From: CAYLLN01 sp964384375
GTDB lineage: Bacteria; Planctomycetota; Planctomycetia; Pirellulales; Pirellulaceae
Length of the DNA stretch: 64,000 bases
Direction: 5' to 3'
Assembly: GCA_964384375.1 (NCBI GenBank)
Contig: CAYLLN010000015.1
Span: 1 to 64,000 of the forward strand
Shown: one piece after another, positions 42,492 through 51,386 of the stretch
Layout: each line of letters opens with the position of its first letter
How positions within the stretch are numbered: position 1 is the first letter of the stretch
Notes under the pieces: model-generated
What the model was told of the DNA's origin: nothing
Databases searched by the model: none
Seen by the model: only the letters and a program-made list of their open reading frames with translations
Program-made: the position numbers and the translations under genes

Positions 42492-44226
42492 ATTGCTCGC
42501 TCAAGCCGATTCGACCGCCACGTCCGACATGCCCGAAGTCGGCATCGGGGCGATGGTAGCCCTCGTGCTGTTCATTGCCGCGTCGGTGTGGCTGGGGACG
42601 GTCGCGCAGCGGGTCGTCGAGCGGAGCCAGTTCATTCAGGGCTACTTCCAAGGCAACCGCGGCCTCGGTGCATGGACGATCGCCCTCACCGCGACGGTGC
42701 AAAGCGGCGGCACGTTCATGGGCTTCCCGTCGCTCGTCTATACGCACGGCTGGTCGGTCGCCCTCTGGATTGGCAGCTACATGGTCGTGCCGATCACGGG
42801 CTTCGGCCTGATCGGCAAGCGAATCGCTCAGATTTCGCGGCGGACTGGGGCGGTAACGATGCCCGACCTGTTCCGGGCCCGCTACGCGAGTCCCGCGGCC
42901 GGGCTTGTCTCGTCGCTTTTGATCATCGTCTTCATGTCGATCATGATGATCGCCCAGTTCAAAGCCGGGGCGCTCGTGATGAAGATCGCCTGGCCAGGGT
43001 CGGAGTCGCTGGCGCTTACGGAGGATGGACCGACGACTTCAGCAGGCAGTGCTACTTCTACAGATTCTCCAGAACAAGGTCCGTTTTGGACGTGGCTGGC
43101 CAAGAAGAAGGTCTATCTGATTGGCCTGGCAATCTTTTCGATTACCGTCGTCGGCTACACGCTGATCGGCGGATTTCTCGCTGCTGTTTGGACGGACCTG
43201 CTCCAAAGCGTGATGATGTTCGTCGGCGTGCTCATTTTGTTTGCCCTCGCAATCGCGGCAGTCGGCGGATTCGAGCAAGCGTCGAAACAAGCGATTGTCA
43301 ATGTCGAGCATTCAGCGTTGGCAAAAGGCAAGTCGCCGGACGAGGCCCAGAAAATCGCCACGAACTACGCCAGCCTTCCCGGCCAGCGGAAGGACGGCAG
43401 CCCGTTCTTGCCGCTGACGATGGCCTTTTCGATGTTCATGTTCTGGCCGTTCGCGGGAACAGCGTCGCCGGCGAGCGTCGTGCGGATCATGGCCTGTAAG
43501 GACACCCGCGTCCTGCGCCAGAGCATGTTTTTGCTGGCCGTCTATAACATGGGGATCTATCTGCCGCTGATTGCGATTTGCATTTGCGCGCGAGCGATGA
43601 TGCCGGACCTGGCCACGCCGGATGAAGTGATTCCGCGGATGGCCCTCAAGCTCACGGACCAACTGCCGCTAGGATCGTGGATGTCGGGGCTGATCCTGGC
43701 GGCGCCCTTTGGCGCGATCATGGCGACGGTCAGCTCGTACCTGCTGGTGATCGCTTCGGGCCTGGTGCGCGATGTTTACCAGCGGTTCGTCAATCCGGAA
43801 GCAACCGATCACGAAATGCGACGGCTCACGTATCTGGTGATGATCGTCATTGGCGTCATCGCAGTCGGCCTCAACATCGAGCCAGTCGATCAATTGCAGA
43901 TGCTGGTGACGTTCAGTTCGGGATGTGCGGCGTCGGCGTTTCTCATTCCGACGGCCATGATGTGCTACTGGCGACGAGCGACCGCGGCGGGCACGCTGGC
44001 AGCAATGCTTGCCGGGGCGGCGACGGCACTGTCGCTCAATCTATATGGGCTCTATATCTCCCTTACCAACAACGTCGGCTTTGCGCCTTACAACTTGCAG
44101 GGCTTTGAACCAATCGTGTGGGGCTTGGCCGTGTCGCTGGTGGTGGGGATCGTTGTTAGCCTCGCGACGCAGCCACCGGACGAGAAGCTGGTGAGCACGC
44201 TGTTCGATGCCGAGCCGGCTACCTGA
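42481..44226 (+). CDS. sodium:solute symporter (SSS family)
   Basis: A 581-residue inner-membrane carrier with about thirteen helices. Family blocks: GNRGLGAWTIALTATVQSGGTFMGFPSL near the N-terminus (helix 1-2 sodium site), RTGAVTMPDLFRARY, and GYTLIGGFLAAVWTDLLQS. It is closest to the PanF group, in line with the DUF997-like partner gene that overlaps its start. A hydrophilic insert of about 40 residues (TEDGPTTSAGSATSTDSPEQ) lies between helices 4 and 5. The substrate could be pantothenate or another carboxylate. Confidence 0.9.
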   Translation: MVFELLAQADSTATSDMPEVGIGAMVALVLFIAASVWLGTVAQRVVERSQFIQGYFQGNRGLGAWTIALTATVQSGGTFMGFPSLVYTHGWSVALWIGSYMVVPITGFGLIGKRIAQISRRTGAVTMPDLFRARYASPAAGLVSSLLIIVFMSIMMIAQFKAGALVMKIAWPGSESLALTEDGPTTSAGSATSTDSPEQGPFWTWLAKKKVYLIGLAIFSITVVGYTLIGGFLAAVWTDLLQSVMMFVGVLILFALAIAAVGGFEQASKQAIVNVEHSALAKGKSPDEAQKIATNYASLPGQRKDGSPFLPLTMAFSMFMFWPFAGTASPASVVRIMACKDTRVLRQSMFLLAVYNMGIYLPLIAICICARAMMPDLATPDEVIPRMALKLTDQLPLGSWMSGLILAAPFGAIMATVSSYLLVIASGLVRDVYQRFVNPEATDHEMRRLTYLVMIVIGVIAVGLNIEPVDQLQMLVTFSSGCAASAFLIPTAMMCYWRRATAAGTLAAMLAGAATALSLNLYGLYISLTNNVGFAPYNLQGFEPIVWGLAVSLVVGIVVSLATQPPDEKLVSTLFDAEPAT

Positions 44227-44232
44227 GTCGGA

Positions 44233-44330
44233 ACGCATCGCCACGAGAATCACGAAAAAACACAAGAAAGGGTCCAAGTCATGTGGACAGCCGTCGCTCG
44301 AGTTTTTCGTGCCTTTTCGTGCTTCTTGTG
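44233..44330. repeat. CACGAAAAAACAC-type palindromic repeat overlapping a start codon
   Basis: CACGAGAATCACGAAAAAAC at 44242 and GTTTTTCGTGCCTTTTCGTG at 44303 form an imperfect inverted pair. The right arm lies within the first codons of the next gene and encodes part of its signal peptide. The same word family occurs at 35229-35360. Confidence 0.6.
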
Positions 44331-47079
44331 GCTATTGCTTCTGCTTGCCGCTCGACCGCTAGTCGCCCAGGAATCCCTCTGGATCGAAGCCGAGCATCTC
44401 GACGGCGTTCGCGGCTATTGCTGGCCGATGGGGAAGCCGGAGATGAAGAAGACCGCCGGACACTGGGCGTTGTCCGGTCCCGGCTGGGCGACGGAGTGGA
44501 ACCAGGGGGGCGAGAGCGGCTTTCTGTCGATTGCTACCGCGGCTGACGACGACAAGGCGGTCGCAACGAAGCAGATCGAAGTGCCAGTCGCAGGCAAGTA
44601 CTTCATTTGGGTCCGCTATGGCGACTGGCGCGAGACTCCGGAGCGGTTTCAGATCGCCATCGAGCAGCCGGGCCGGCAGCCATGGACTGCCAGCTATGGC
44701 GAGAAGCCGGCGATCGAAGAAGACAACGAGATGAAGCTCTACTGGGGCTGGGCCTTTGCCTGGGCGATGCAGCCGGCGGAGTTGGCGAAAGGACCGGCGA
44801 CGCTCAAGCTCCTTTCAACCACGCAGGACCGTGAGCCGCGGCAGATCGATTGCATTGTGCTGACGACCGACGCGACTTATCGCCCGCTCATCAAGGACCG
44901 GCCGAAGAACCACGCCTGGGAAGTGCTCGACAGTTATCGCGGCGGCAAAATTCCGGCTGATTTGCAGCCGCTCGCCCGCCGCGTGCCGGACTTTACGCAA
45001 CCGCCAGCAACCGCGCTTCCCGAAGCGTGGAAGCTCAAGACGTTTCGCGACAAAGGTTTCCAGTATCTTTGGAACGTCAGTCACACCAACGCGGCCGAGA
45101 CATGGCTCTCCGACAAGCCCGACCGCGTGAAGTTTCCGTACAACATCTCCGACCCCGAGGTGCGAACGGCCTTTGAGGCGAAGTATGCCGGACACGACGA
45201 CGTGCCGATCTTCTCCGATCCGCGCGTGGTGCCGACATTTCACGGCGTCGGTGCCGGCGTGTTTGCAACCGACGAGAAAACCGGGGAGATCAACCCAACC
45301 GGACAGTCGTTTGTTCGCTGGCTCGATGCGAATCCCAATCGCAACTGGGCGATGATGATGAACTATCACAACGGCGTGCCCGTCGGTGAGAAGGGAATTG
45401 CGGCGTTTACCAAGTATCGCGATCGCTACCTCGGCTCGATCAGCGGTGAGAGCCTCGGCTACTTCTACTGGGACGCGGCCAAGATGCGCGAGCGGACCGC
45501 CTCGGCCCAAACGCGGCGGCAGCTTGTCGAGGCAATGACGCCATACATGCTGGAACTCAACCGCGAAAAATACCGCAAGGTGTACGGCCGCGATCTGGAC
45601 GCGAATCCGTATGAGGACGTGATCGCGTGCCTCTCAGTGGGCAACATCATCAGCACGCCACTCTGTGCCGATTGGGGGGCGAGGACGATCGGCTATGAGT
45701 CGTCGGCATGCACGTCGAGCATCTTGGGGATGCGTTGGGCGTTTATGCGCGGCGCGGCCCGGCAGCACGGCATCAGCACGGCGACGTATCGAAGCTGCAA
45801 TTTCGGCGACAGCTCGACGCTCTTCAGTCCTACCGCCACGTTTAGCCAGCCGAAGCACATCCTCGACAACTACTATAGCGTCTTCAGCGGCGCGGGGATG
45901 ACGTGGTACAAGTTCGACATTTGGTATCAGTACATGGCGGGTTCGTCGATGTTCTATCACGAGCAAGGCTTCGACGAATTCTGGCAACCGGGCGGAACGA
46001 CCGCGGCAGGCCTGCACGAAGTGCAGCTTTCGCCGAAAGGAAAGCTCGTCGATCGCTTTCTCCGCACGACCGCTGCTGAGCCGGAACGGGGAGCGCCGTT
46101 CACGCCGGTCGCGATCCTCGTCGATTACGCGCACGGCTGGGAACCGGCACCATTCTGGCCCAACAGCTTTAAGAACTGGCACGAACAGCAGGAGCGATTC
46201 CGCTTCGGTGAGCATGAGAAGATGCTCGAACAGTATTTCTGGACGGCCTTTCATCCAATCGGCCGCGAAAGTGAGCGGCCCATTACCGCGACCAATGAAG
46301 TGAACGTGCCGGGCGTGTTTGGCGATATGTTCGACGTGATTTTTGCGTATCCCGATGTAGCGAAGTGGCGGACCATCGACAGCTATCCGGTGGTGATCGT
46401 CGCCGGCGACATCGAACTCACGGCAGCCGAGGGACAGCGGCTGGCACAGTATGTCGAGCGCGGCGGGACGCTGCTTGTGGCCGATGCTCATTTGACCGGG
46501 CCGGGTGTAGCCGGACTCAACCTGCCCGCGGTTGGCGGCCAATCGGAAGGTTACGGCTATCGCTGGTTGGGCGGGAGCGACGTGCAGCCGTCGCAGCTGT
46601 ATCGCTTTCGCGAGATTCCGATTGCGGCTGGAGCGATGGACCAGCGGGCTCTAGCGACGACACCCGACGGCAAGTGCTTCTGCACCGCCCTCGATCGCGG
46701 CGCGGGCCGGCTCATTTATTTATCGCTGCCGCGCGGCATGGGGATCGACCAGATGGCGCATCCCGTCCTGCCGCAGCTCTTTGCTCATTTGACGCGAGGC
46801 CAAATGCCGGTCGAAGTCCGAGGCGACGTGAACTGGCTCGTCAATCGAACGCCCACCGGCTGGCTCGTCACGCTGCTCAATCCGGCCGGCCAGGATAAGC
46901 CGCAGCAAGGAATCACGCCGACCGACTATCGCCAGAACCGCCGAGTGATCATCGAAAGCCGCGTGCCAATCACCTCCGCTCACGACCGCCTGCTGTCAGA
47001 CGATGCGCTTCAAGTTGATGCCGGCGCGGTGAAGTTCGAAGTGCCTGCGGGAGGAGTACGAATCATCGAGCTTAAATAG
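44281..47079 (+). CDS. large secreted protein, probable carbohydrate-active enzyme
   Basis: A 932-residue exported protein. Signal peptide FRAFSCFLWLLLLLAARPLVAQ, part of which is encoded by an intergenic repeat. The first 180 residues (LWIEAEHLDGVRGYCW, EVPVAGKYFIWVRYGDW) look like a carbohydrate-binding jelly-roll. The middle 350 residues contain NRNWAMMMNYHNGVPVGE, GESLGYFYWDAAKM and MTWYKFDIWYQYMAGSSMFYHEQ, with glycosidase-like acidic residues. Residues about 680-850 resemble a glutamine-amidotransferase-like domain (YVERGGTLLVADAHLTGPG), as found in beta-galactosidases. No named family can be assigned. Follows the symporter and may share its transcript. Confidence 0.7.
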   Translation: MWTAVARVFRAFSCFLWLLLLLAARPLVAQESLWIEAEHLDGVRGYCWPMGKPEMKKTAGHWALSGPGWATEWNQGGESGFLSIATAADDDKAVATKQIEVPVAGKYFIWVRYGDWRETPERFQIAIEQPGRQPWTASYGEKPAIEEDNEMKLYWGWAFAWAMQPAELAKGPATLKLLSTTQDREPRQIDCIVLTTDATYRPLIKDRPKNHAWEVLDSYRGGKIPADLQPLARRVPDFTQPPATALPEAWKLKTFRDKGFQYLWNVSHTNAAETWLSDKPDRVKFPYNISDPEVRTAFEAKYAGHDDVPIFSDPRVVPTFHGVGAGVFATDEKTGEINPTGQSFVRWLDANPNRNWAMMMNYHNGVPVGEKGIAAFTKYRDRYLGSISGESLGYFYWDAAKMRERTASAQTRRQLVEAMTPYMLELNREKYRKVYGRDLDANPYEDVIACLSVGNIISTPLCADWGARTIGYESSACTSSILGMRWAFMRGAARQHGISTATYRSCNFGDSSTLFSPTATFSQPKHILDNYYSVFSGAGMTWYKFDIWYQYMAGSSMFYHEQGFDEFWQPGGTTAAGLHEVQLSPKGKLVDRFLRTTAAEPERGAPFTPVAILVDYAHGWEPAPFWPNSFKNWHEQQERFRFGEHEKMLEQYFWTAFHPIGRESERPITATNEVNVPGVFGDMFDVIFAYPDVAKWRTIDSYPVVIVAGDIELTAAEGQRLAQYVERGGTLLVADAHLTGPGVAGLNLPAVGGQSEGYGYRWLGGSDVQPSQLYRFREIPIAAGAMDQRALATTPDGKCFCTALDRGAGRLIYLSLPRGMGIDQMAHPVLPQLFAHLTRGQMPVEVRGDVNWLVNRTPTGWLVTLLNPAGQDKPQQGITPTDYRQNRRVIIESRVPITSAHDRLLSDDALQVDAGAVKFEVPAGGVRIIELK

Positions 47080-47099
47080 CTCAGCATAGGGGAAGACCG

Positions 47100-47149
47100 A
47101 ATAATAAGGGCAGAATAATTCTCTCCTGCATTATTCTGCCCTCATTATT
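47100..47149. terminator. bidirectional hairpin between convergent genes
   Basis: Left arm AATAATAAGGGCAGAATAAT (47100-47119) and right arm ATTATTCTGCCCTCATTATT (47130-47149) pair at 19 of 20 positions. It lies between two convergent genes and overlaps the stop codon of the pseudouridine synthase gene. It is much richer in A and T than its surroundings. The repeated GCAGAATAATG words suggest it is also a mobile or dispersed palindrome. Confidence 0.75.
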
Positions 47150-48095
47150 CTGCTTTCTTTCTTGTAGACGAGCCACGAGAGACAAACCGCTCCATCTCCA
47201 CCGGCAGTGGTGCTTCGAACCGCAGCGGCTTACCGGTGACGGGATGCTCAAAGCCGAGGAGGCGTGCGTGCAAAGCCATTCGCTGATATTGCCAGTGCGG
47301 GTGGGCGGCAAGTTCTGGCTGATAGCGCGAATCGCCCAGAACGGGATGTCCCGCCTCCGCGAAATGGACTCGAATCTGATTCCGACGACCGGTCTCCAAC
47401 CGCACTTGAACCAGCGTCGTGTCCGTGAGCCTGGCAATCACCCGAAAATGCGTAATCGCCAACTGCCCGATCTCCTCATCGTCGGTCGAAAAACGATTAA
47501 GATCCTTGTCGGTCGCCAGCAGCGACTCGAACGTTCCCTGCGATTGGTCCATGTGACCGGCCACAATCGCGACGTACTCCCGTTCCGGCTTGCTGGCGGC
47601 GAACTGGTCTTTGAGCTGCCGCACGATCTCCTGCGACTTGGCCAGCACGAGCAAGCCCGACACGCCCCGGTCCAGTCGATGCACCGTGAGGGCATCGCGG
47701 CCTTTGCTGACGTGCTTTACATACTCGGCCACCTTTTGCTGCAGCGTGTTCGTCTCCTTGCGGACGGTCGGCACGGTGAGCAGTTCCGCCGGCTTGTTCA
47801 CCACGATGAGCTGCTTGTCCTCAAAGACGACCTCGAAACCCAAGTTCCGCCGAGCCTTAGGCTGCGGATGATAGCGCTGGTGCGGGTCGTAACTCACCTC
47901 GATACGGTCCCCCGCCGCCAGCCGCTGGCCCGGCTGCGTACAGATCGCCCCGCCGACGCGCACGCAGCCGTGATCGAAGAGGCCGGTGATTTGCGATCGC
48001 GAGAGACCGACCAGCTCCTGAACCAGATGATCGATGCGGTGGCCAATGAGCGGCGCGTCGGCGGCCAGCGTGGCAATTTTGGTCGTGCGGGGCAT
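47145..48095 (-). CDS. RluA-family pseudouridine synthase
   Basis: A 316-residue RNA-modifying enzyme. An N-terminal S4 RNA-binding domain (GLSRSQITGLFDHGCVRVGG) is followed by the catalytic core: VNKPAELLTVPT, the HRLDRGVSGLLVLAKS motif with catalytic aspartate, and LETGRRNQIRVHFAEAGHP. The RNA target (23S rRNA or tRNA) cannot be decided from sequence. ATG at 48095; 13 bases downstream of the M50-HlyD gene on the same strand, so likely co-transcribed with the three-gene adaptor group. The start beyond 48095 is out of homology. Confidence 0.92.
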   Translation of the reverse strand: MPRTTKIATLAADAPLIGHRIDHLVQELVGLSRSQITGLFDHGCVRVGGAICTQPGQRLAAGDRIEVSYDPHQRYHPQPKARRNLGFEVVFEDKQLIVVNKPAELLTVPTVRKETNTLQQKVAEYVKHVSKGRDALTVHRLDRGVSGLLVLAKSQEIVRQLKDQFAASKPEREYVAIVAGHMDQSQGTFESLLATDKDLNRFSTDDEEIGQLAITHFRVIARLTDTTLVQVRLETGRRNQIRVHFAEAGHPVLGDSRYQPELAAHPHWQYQRMALHARLLGFEHPVTGKPLRFEAPLPVEMERFVSRGSSTRKKAE

Positions 48096-48108
48096 CCGAC
48101 CAGTGTAC

Positions 48109-50325
48109 CTACATTTCGAATCGAAACGTTCGGCAGAGGCTGCGCCACAGGCGAACGCCAATCGGTTGCCAGCCGGCGTGAATCTTCGCCGTTCCCGTGC
48201 CGCCAAGGACGAGACGACCGGCGTCGTCTTCGATCGGCACACTCGCCTGATACACAACCCCGATCGGACGCTCGTAGCCGGAAGCCGTCGTCCGCGTGTC
48301 CAGCGTGCCGCCGGTCCGGGTAGAGAGACGATCCGAAACGGCCTTCAGCTCTTCAGAGGCGATGCGATCGATTTGCCCAGCGATGCTTTCACCGGGCAGT
48401 TGCTGCAGGAAGACTTGGACGTGCTGCCCCGATTGAACGAAGTCCATCTCCTCTTGCGGCACCGCCAGGACTGCCTCCAGCCGGCCTGGCTGCGCGATGC
48501 GAGCCAGGAGCGTGCTGGCCTCCAGGTGAGCACCGACATTGCGGTTCTCCAGCGGCCGGCCCGACCAGGCGACGAGCGTCGTCCGCTCGTGCTGGTCCCG
48601 TTTTCGCGACGGAGGCGGAACGAGAATACCGGCGACCGGAGCACGAATCGTCAGCCGGTCGAGCTCTTCGCGCCGGCGGGCAAGTTGCACGTCGAGTGCA
48701 GCGAGCGCCTCTTCCGCGTGGGCAAGTTCCAAAAGCGCCTGATCCTCGATATGGGCTCGCTGGCGAATCGCTTCGACTCGCACCGCCAACCGCTCGCGCT
48801 GACCTGCCAGCCGCTCGAGGGCAATGCGGGCATCGACATCGTCGAGCTCGGCGATGACTTGCCCTTGCTGAACGGAACCGGACTGCACATGAATCGACCG
48901 CACCTGGCCAGGTACATCGACATACACGCTCGTCGCGCCGCGCGGTTGAATCTCAACGCTGCAGGTGACGTAGTACGGCAGCGGCACCGCGAGGATCAAC
49001 GCCGCGACAGCCCCGACGATGCCTAGCCCCAGTGCCGCACGCGTAAAGTTCATGGAATCACCCCTCGCAGGTTCCAGGACAAAGCGAATGAGCCGAACCA
49101 GCGGCCACACGACGAGGCTGCCGATCATCGCGACGCCAAGCATCTGTCCGACGATCGCCAGCCCATACGGTTGCAGCACCCGATACAGAAACCAGAAGAT
49201 CGAGAGCGATACGAGCCAGCCGTAGATGCCCGATGCGATGGCATAGGCTCCGAACGCCCAGCGCCACCGCGCGGGGAGGAATGGATCGCGACGCGGCTTC
49301 ATCCCCAGCAGCCATTGGCCCAGCGATCGCTGCACGACGGCAGCCGCCTTCTGCCGCAGGTTGGGAATTTCGAGCAGGTCGGAGAGAATGTAGTACCCGT
49401 CGAATCGCATCAGCGGGTTCCCGTTGAACAAGAGCGTGCTGATCGACGAGACGAACATCACGTTCAGAGCGAGATGATTCAGCATCCCCGGCTGACTGAA
49501 CCACCAGACGAAGGTCGCTGCTGCCGCGAGGTTGAGCTCGACGTACATGCCCGCTGCGCCGATCGCTGCCCGACGCCACTTGCTCGGAATCATCCAAGCA
49601 TCGGTCACGTTGCAGTACAGACACGGTGTCCCCACGAGCAACATGACGCCCATCTCGTGGCACTCGCCGCCGAACCGTTTGCACGCGAGGCCGTGCCCGA
49701 ATTCGTGCAGCACTTTGGTTACCGCCATCGTGAAGGCGAGCAGCATCCAGTTCTGTGCCGCGAAAAACGCTTCGAACGCCGGCAGCTTCGCGCGGAATTC
49801 TTCGAACTCAGCGGCCAAGAGCGCAAGGGCTGACAAAATGAGAACCGCCGATGCAGTCGTGGCTGGCAGCGAAAAGAACCAGCCGCAAGCGCCATTGAGC
49901 CAGCTAAGAAAGCGATCGGGGTCGATCCCGCGGAGGCGAATCGCAAGCGGATTGCCGAGCGTACTCCAGAACGACTTGCTGCGGCTGACTTGCTGTCGTG
50001 CGAGCAGGTGTTCTCCTTGGCCGCTCGCGTCGGCAATCACAAGGTGACTGCGGTGCAGGTTGGCGGCGAGTTGCTGCAGTTCGGCTGCCGTGATGCGTTG
50101 CGGCGCAAATTGCCGCTCGAAGCGTTGACGAACGTCGTCGCTGCTCGTCACTCCATCAAGCATTTGCAGGATCGCGAACTCTTCCTCCTCGAAGCGATAG
50201 TACTTGAGCGTCAGCGGGTCTTTGACGAGCCAGTAGGTCCGCCCTTGCCACGTCTGCCGCTCCGTGACGAGGTCCGGGCGCATGCGAAGCGCGAGCGGAC
50301 GAGCGGTGCTGGAGGTGAGAGACAC
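48109..50325 (-). CDS. PqqD-like / M50 metalloprotease / HlyD fusion
   Basis: A 738-residue membrane protein with three parts. Residues 18-95 resemble a PqqD-type peptide-binding domain (TYWLVKDPLTLKYYRFEEEE, FAILQMLDG). Residues 150-430 form a site-2-protease-like core with zinc motif HEFGH (207-211) and the second motif NGNPLMRFDGYY holding the third ligand. Residues 450-738 are a HlyD-type adaptor: one helix, a lipoyl-like start (YVDVPGQVRSIHVQSGSVQQGQVI), a coiled coil and a beta domain. It lies 18 bases after another HlyD gene. PqqD folds are RiPP leader-binding elements in other systems, so peptide processing plus export is a possible role; no precursor was found. Confidence 0.9.
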   Translation of the reverse strand: MSLTSSTARPLALRMRPDLVTERQTWQGRTYWLVKDPLTLKYYRFEEEEFAILQMLDGVTSSDDVRQRFERQFAPQRITAAELQQLAANLHRSHLVIADASGQGEHLLARQQVSRSKSFWSTLGNPLAIRLRGIDPDRFLSWLNGACGWFFSLPATTASAVLILSALALLAAEFEEFRAKLPAFEAFFAAQNWMLLAFTMAVTKVLHEFGHGLACKRFGGECHEMGVMLLVGTPCLYCNVTDAWMIPSKWRRAAIGAAGMYVELNLAAAATFVWWFSQPGMLNHLALNVMFVSSISTLLFNGNPLMRFDGYYILSDLLEIPNLRQKAAAVVQRSLGQWLLGMKPRRDPFLPARWRWAFGAYAIASGIYGWLVSLSIFWFLYRVLQPYGLAIVGQMLGVAMIGSLVVWPLVRLIRFVLEPARGDSMNFTRAALGLGIVGAVAALILAVPLPYYVTCSVEIQPRGATSVYVDVPGQVRSIHVQSGSVQQGQVIAELDDVDARIALERLAGQRERLAVRVEAIRQRAHIEDQALLELAHAEEALAALDVQLARRREELDRLTIRAPVAGILVPPPSRKRDQHERTTLVAWSGRPLENRNVGAHLEASTLLARIAQPGRLEAVLAVPQEEMDFVQSGQHVQVFLQQLPGESIAGQIDRIASEELKAVSDRLSTRTGGTLDTRTTASGYERPIGVVYQASVPIEDDAGRLVLGGTGTAKIHAGWQPIGVRLWRSLCRTFRFEM

Positions 50326-50343
50326 AGGCGTCAGGGGACAGAC

Positions 50344-51336
50344 CTAGCGAGTTTGCGACTTGAACTGAATCGTCATCGTGGCCGCCATGCCGGGGCGGAG
50401 GATCGGATGGCCGTGCTCGCTTTTGTTGGCGACTTCGGCTCGGACGCGGTACTTGCCGCCGGCTTGTACGATCGGGCTGATATAGACGACTTGCCCGGCG
50501 AAACGTGCCGTTCGATTTCCCGCCAGCGGAACATCGACGCTTACGGGCCGGCCGGCAACGTCCTCAGGGGCGTGTTCGCTGGCGCTCAAAAAGCCCTCAA
50601 CTCGCAGGCGATCGATGCGAATCACTTGCAGCACGGCCTCACCAGCGTTCACCCACTCGCCCCGTTCGTGAAAGAGCGTGACGACAACACCGTCGATCGG
50701 CGAGACGATCTGCCGACGGGCGACCGCGTCATCCGCCGCCTGCACGCTCGCCTGATGCACGTCGGCGTTCATTTTGGCAACCCGCATTTCGAGCTTGCTC
50801 CGGTCGATTTGCAGTTCATCGCGGTGTTTGGCCAAGCGGAGTTTTTGGATCTCCTGCTCGGCCACGCCGCCGGGGCTTTTCGCCTCGATGGCCAGCGCCC
50901 GCTGCAAGTCGGCTGCCGCGACTGCGAGCGCTGCCTCAGAAAACCGAACCTCGATGTCATCCTCGGCCTTCGTCAATGCCGCGTCTCGCTCCAGTTCTGC
51001 GGCAACCTTGGCAAGTTTCGGCTGTCGGTCGTCGATCGTCGCAAGCAACTGACCTGCCGACACAAACTCACCTTCGACGATGTCGATGGTCGCAAGAGCA
51101 CCAGCCTCGCGGGCGGGAACTTGCACGTCCTCGACCAGCGAAACGAGACACTGCTTGATCTGCGCCTGCTGCGAAGAGCTGACGGCAGTGAGCGGCGGAT
51201 TCGAACCGCTCGACACGTCGAGCGGCGGCGGTGCGGCACGAAGGCTCCAAACGCTGAGCACGAGGCAACCCACAAATCCCCCACTCCACAGAGCGAAAGA
51301 CCAACGTATACGTCGTTTGATCGATGTTTCGGACAT
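50344..51336 (-). CDS. HlyD-family membrane-fusion adaptor
   Basis: A 330-residue periplasmic adaptor anchored by one N-terminal helix (WSFALWSGGFVGCLVLSVWSL). The lipoyl half-motifs (VPAREAGALATIDIVEGEFVSAG and RRQIVSPIDGVVVTLFHERG) flank a coiled coil of about 100 residues rich in A, E, K and L. The C-terminal beta barrel ends GHPILRPGMAATMTIQFKS. ATG at 51336 starts right before the membrane helix. Unlike normal adaptors it is not next to an ABC or RND pump gene, but lies between a GAF-HlyD and the M50-HlyD gene. Confidence 0.9.
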   Translation of the reverse strand: MSETSIKRRIRWSFALWSGGFVGCLVLSVWSLRAAPPPLDVSSGSNPPLTAVSSSQQAQIKQCLVSLVEDVQVPAREAGALATIDIVEGEFVSAGQLLATIDDRQPKLAKVAAELERDAALTKAEDDIEVRFSEAALAVAAADLQRALAIEAKSPGGVAEQEIQKLRLAKHRDELQIDRSKLEMRVAKMNADVHQASVQAADDAVARRQIVSPIDGVVVTLFHERGEWVNAGEAVLQVIRIDRLRVEGFLSASEHAPEDVAGRPVSVDVPLAGNRTARFAGQVVYISPIVQAGGKYRVRAEVANKSEHGHPILRPGMAATMTIQFKSQTR

Positions 51337-51386
51337 GGGTGATGCTTGCGAATGAGCGATGGAAATTCGGTGCTTCCTGCGAGTCG

